Positions 8,178 to 9,288 of a stretch of DNA of 9,288 nucleotides are shown piece after piece. How positions within the stretch are numbered: position 1 is the stretch's first letter; every line of letters starts with the position of its first letter. The position numbers were made by a program, and so were the translations under genes. The stretch comes from Hyphomicrobiaceae bacterium. GTDB lineage: Bacteria > Pseudomonadota > Alphaproteobacteria > Rhizobiales > Hyphomicrobiaceae. The notes under the pieces were generated by a model. It had not been told where the DNA came from and searched no databases. It saw only the letters and a list, made by a program, of their open reading frames with translations. The stretch spans positions 1 through 9,288 of the forward strand of contig JAFMSC010000135.1 of assembly GCA_017353825.1 (NCBI GenBank), written 5' to 3'.

Positions 8178-8244
8178 CGAGAGCCACCGACCTATGCGGC
8201 AAGCGCCGGTCGTGGATCAGGGGTTGCAGGAGGAGCGCAGATGA
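8170..8244 (+). CDS. Tiny reading frame bridging livG and livF
   Basis: ATG 8170 inside the end of livG opens 24 codons (MGNESHRPMRQAPVVDQG, then LQEERR) to TGA 8242-8244, which overlaps the livF ATG as ATGA. It could pass ribosomes from livG to livF. livF already has its own excellent ribosome-binding site, there is no homology support, and chance is a fair explanation. Confidence 0.12.
   Translation: MGNESHRPMRQAPVVDQGLQEERR
8228..8235 (+). promoter_or_regulatory. Ribosome-binding site of livF
   Basis: AGGAGGAG contains the full AGGAGG core (8228-8233), 7 bases before ATG 8241. It is the strongest such site in the window and fixes the livF start. Confidence 0.75.
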
Positions 8245-8993
8245 CCCCCGCCAACCGACGCCCAACCCTTGAGACCGTATCTGGGCAAGTGCTATTGGAT
8301 GTGGAAGGCATCGAGACCGCCTACGGCCGCAGCAAGGTGCTGTTCGGCGTGTCGCTGGCGATTGCGCCCGGCGCCATGGTGACGCTGATGGGCCGCAACG
8401 GCATGGGCAAGACCACCACCGTGCGCTCCATCATGGGGCTCACGCCGGCCTCAACGGGCTCTATCCGGCTCGACGGACGCGAGATCCGTCAGCTGCCGTC
8501 CTATCGCGTGGCCAAATTGGGCGTGGGGCTCGTGCCTGAGGGGCGGCAGGTGTTTCCCAACCTCACCGCGCGGGAGAACCTCCTCGCTACAGCCGCCAAC
8601 CGCTCAGGCTCGGCCGATCCGTGGACCTTCGACAAGGTGTGCGCCCTGTTCCCGCGGCTCGCCGAACGCCTCGATAGCCCGGCCAACCTGCTGTCCGGCG
8701 GCGAGCAGCAGATGCTGGCCATCGGGCGCGCGCTGATGACCAACCCGCGCCTGCTCATCCTCGATGAGGCCAGCGAAGGACTGGCACCGCTGATCCGCGA
8801 GGAGATCTGGCGCTGCCTCGCCCGGCTCAGGGCGGCCGGGCAGGCGATCTTAGTGATTGACAAAAACGTGGCGGCACTTACCCAGCTCGCCGACCACCAC
8901 TACCTGATCGAGCGTGGCCGCGTGGTATGGAGCGGCACGTCGGCCGCGCTGGCCGCGGCCCCCGAAGTCCAGCACCGCTACCTCGGAATTTGA
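8241..8993 (+). CDS. livF: LIV-type ABC transporter ATPase LivF
   Basis: This is the second cytoplasmic ATPase, forming the nucleotide-binding dimer with LivG. The 250-residue product carries Walker A GRNGMGKTT (51-59, the LivF-typical form), the Q-loop region VPEGRQVFPNLTARENL (98-114), signature LSGGEQQ (151-157), and Walker B LLILDEASEGLAP (171-183) with catalytic Glu176. The usual Pro after Asp-Glu is Ala177. At the switch position, LivF proteins normally read VEQN instead of the canonical His; here it reads IDKN (206-209), a divergent form. The N-terminus is about 15 residues longer than in compact LivF proteins before the first strand, but the strong ribosome-binding site supports ATG 8241. 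It is separated from livG by 63 bases and is the last gene of the + strand block. Confidence 0.93.
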   Translation: MTPANRRPTLETVSGQVLLDVEGIETAYGRSKVLFGVSLAIAPGAMVTLMGRNGMGKTTTVRSIMGLTPASTGSIRLDGREIRQLPSYRVAKLGVGLVPEGRQVFPNLTARENLLATAANRSGSADPWTFDKVCALFPRLAERLDSPANLLSGGEQQMLAIGRALMTNPRLLILDEASEGLAPLIREEIWRCLARLRAAGQAILVIDKNVAALTQLADHHYLIERGRVVWSGTSAALAAAPEVQHRYLGI

Positions 8994-9033
8994 GGCGCAG
9001 CCCTGGAGGGGGGGCGACGTGCCGGCGATCAGA

Positions 9034-9288
9034 TCAGGACGCCTCCGGCGCCGTGCCGCGGGCGGCCGTCCGGGTGGTGCGCAGCCGCTTGGCGACCTCC
9101 CGGTCGATCCATCGGCGGCAGCTGGCGAGCTTCTCGTTGCACGTGACGTTGATCACGATACGGCTTGCCTTGCGCGCTCCGCTGCGCTTGGCAGACGCGG
9201 CGACGTCGCGCACGGCGGGGCGAGGTGCACCAGCAAGTGCGGGGGCGGGCTGCTGCTCTTGTCCGGCAGGGGCGGGCGCGGCCTCGGT
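9034..9288 (-). CDS. C-terminal part of an unknown protein (partial, runs off the right edge)
   Basis: On the minus strand one frame is open from the window edge to a stop at 9034-9036, giving 84 residues. The first part is Ala/Pro/Gln-rich and probably disordered. It is followed by a basic segment (AKRSGARKASR) and a more ordered stretch with INVTCNEKLASCRRWIDREV, containing two cysteines and charged residues. Third codon positions are strongly G/C, as in the genes here. No family is recognised. It converges on livF with 40 bases between stops and no clear terminator. The start lies beyond the window. Confidence 0.5.
   Translation of the reverse strand, partial: TEAAPAPAGQEQQPAPALAGAPRPAVRDVAASAKRSGARKASRIVINVTCNEKLASCRRWIDREVAKRLRTTRTAARGTAPEAS

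Overview
The window is GC-rich proteobacterial DNA, most likely from an alphaproteobacterium of the Hyphomicrobiales type. That placement rests on strong G/C third-position codon use and the general look of the proteins, so it is an inference. Seven well-supported genes lie on the + strand. Two encode enzymes of aerobic benzoyl-CoA degradation (the box pathway). Five encode a complete branched-chain-amino-acid-type (LIV/HAAT) ABC importer.

Layout: positions 1-555 hold no gene I can name. There is a possible 3' end of an upstream reading frame (3-218) and a strong inverted repeat (322-359). Positions 570-675 look like the control region of the operon: a candidate promoter, a perfect 7+7 bp palindrome, and four TGCA motifs spaced 10, 31 and 31 bp apart. 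Then come boxC (676-2337), boxB (2513-3964), a periplasmic substrate-binding protein gene (4155-5324), two permease genes livH (5553-6470) and livM (6470-7417), and two ATPase genes livG (7410-8177) and livF (8241-8993). A partial minus-strand gene of unknown function (9034 to beyond 9288) converges on livF.

How the genes work together: benzoate or a related aromatic acid would be imported by the ABC system (inference from gene neighbourhood) and converted to its CoA thioester by a ligase not seen here. BoxB, with the reductase BoxA (also not seen here), makes 2,3-epoxybenzoyl-CoA. BoxC then opens the ring by hydrolysis, giving 3,4-dehydroadipyl-CoA semialdehyde and formate. The partners boxA, boxD, a benzoate-CoA ligase and the regulator boxR are not in this window, so the pathway is split or continues outside it.

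The three long spacers (boxC-boxB, boxB-binding protein, binding protein-livH) each carry nested or perfect inverted repeats. The livH-livM and livM-livG junctions overlap and carry none. The richest repeat lies between the binding-protein gene and livH, where a stable RNA structure could set the ratio of binding protein to membrane components. The genes are members of known families. The less described parts are the phased TGCA control region, the palindromic spacers and two tiny reading frames whose stop codons overlap the start codons of boxC and livF.
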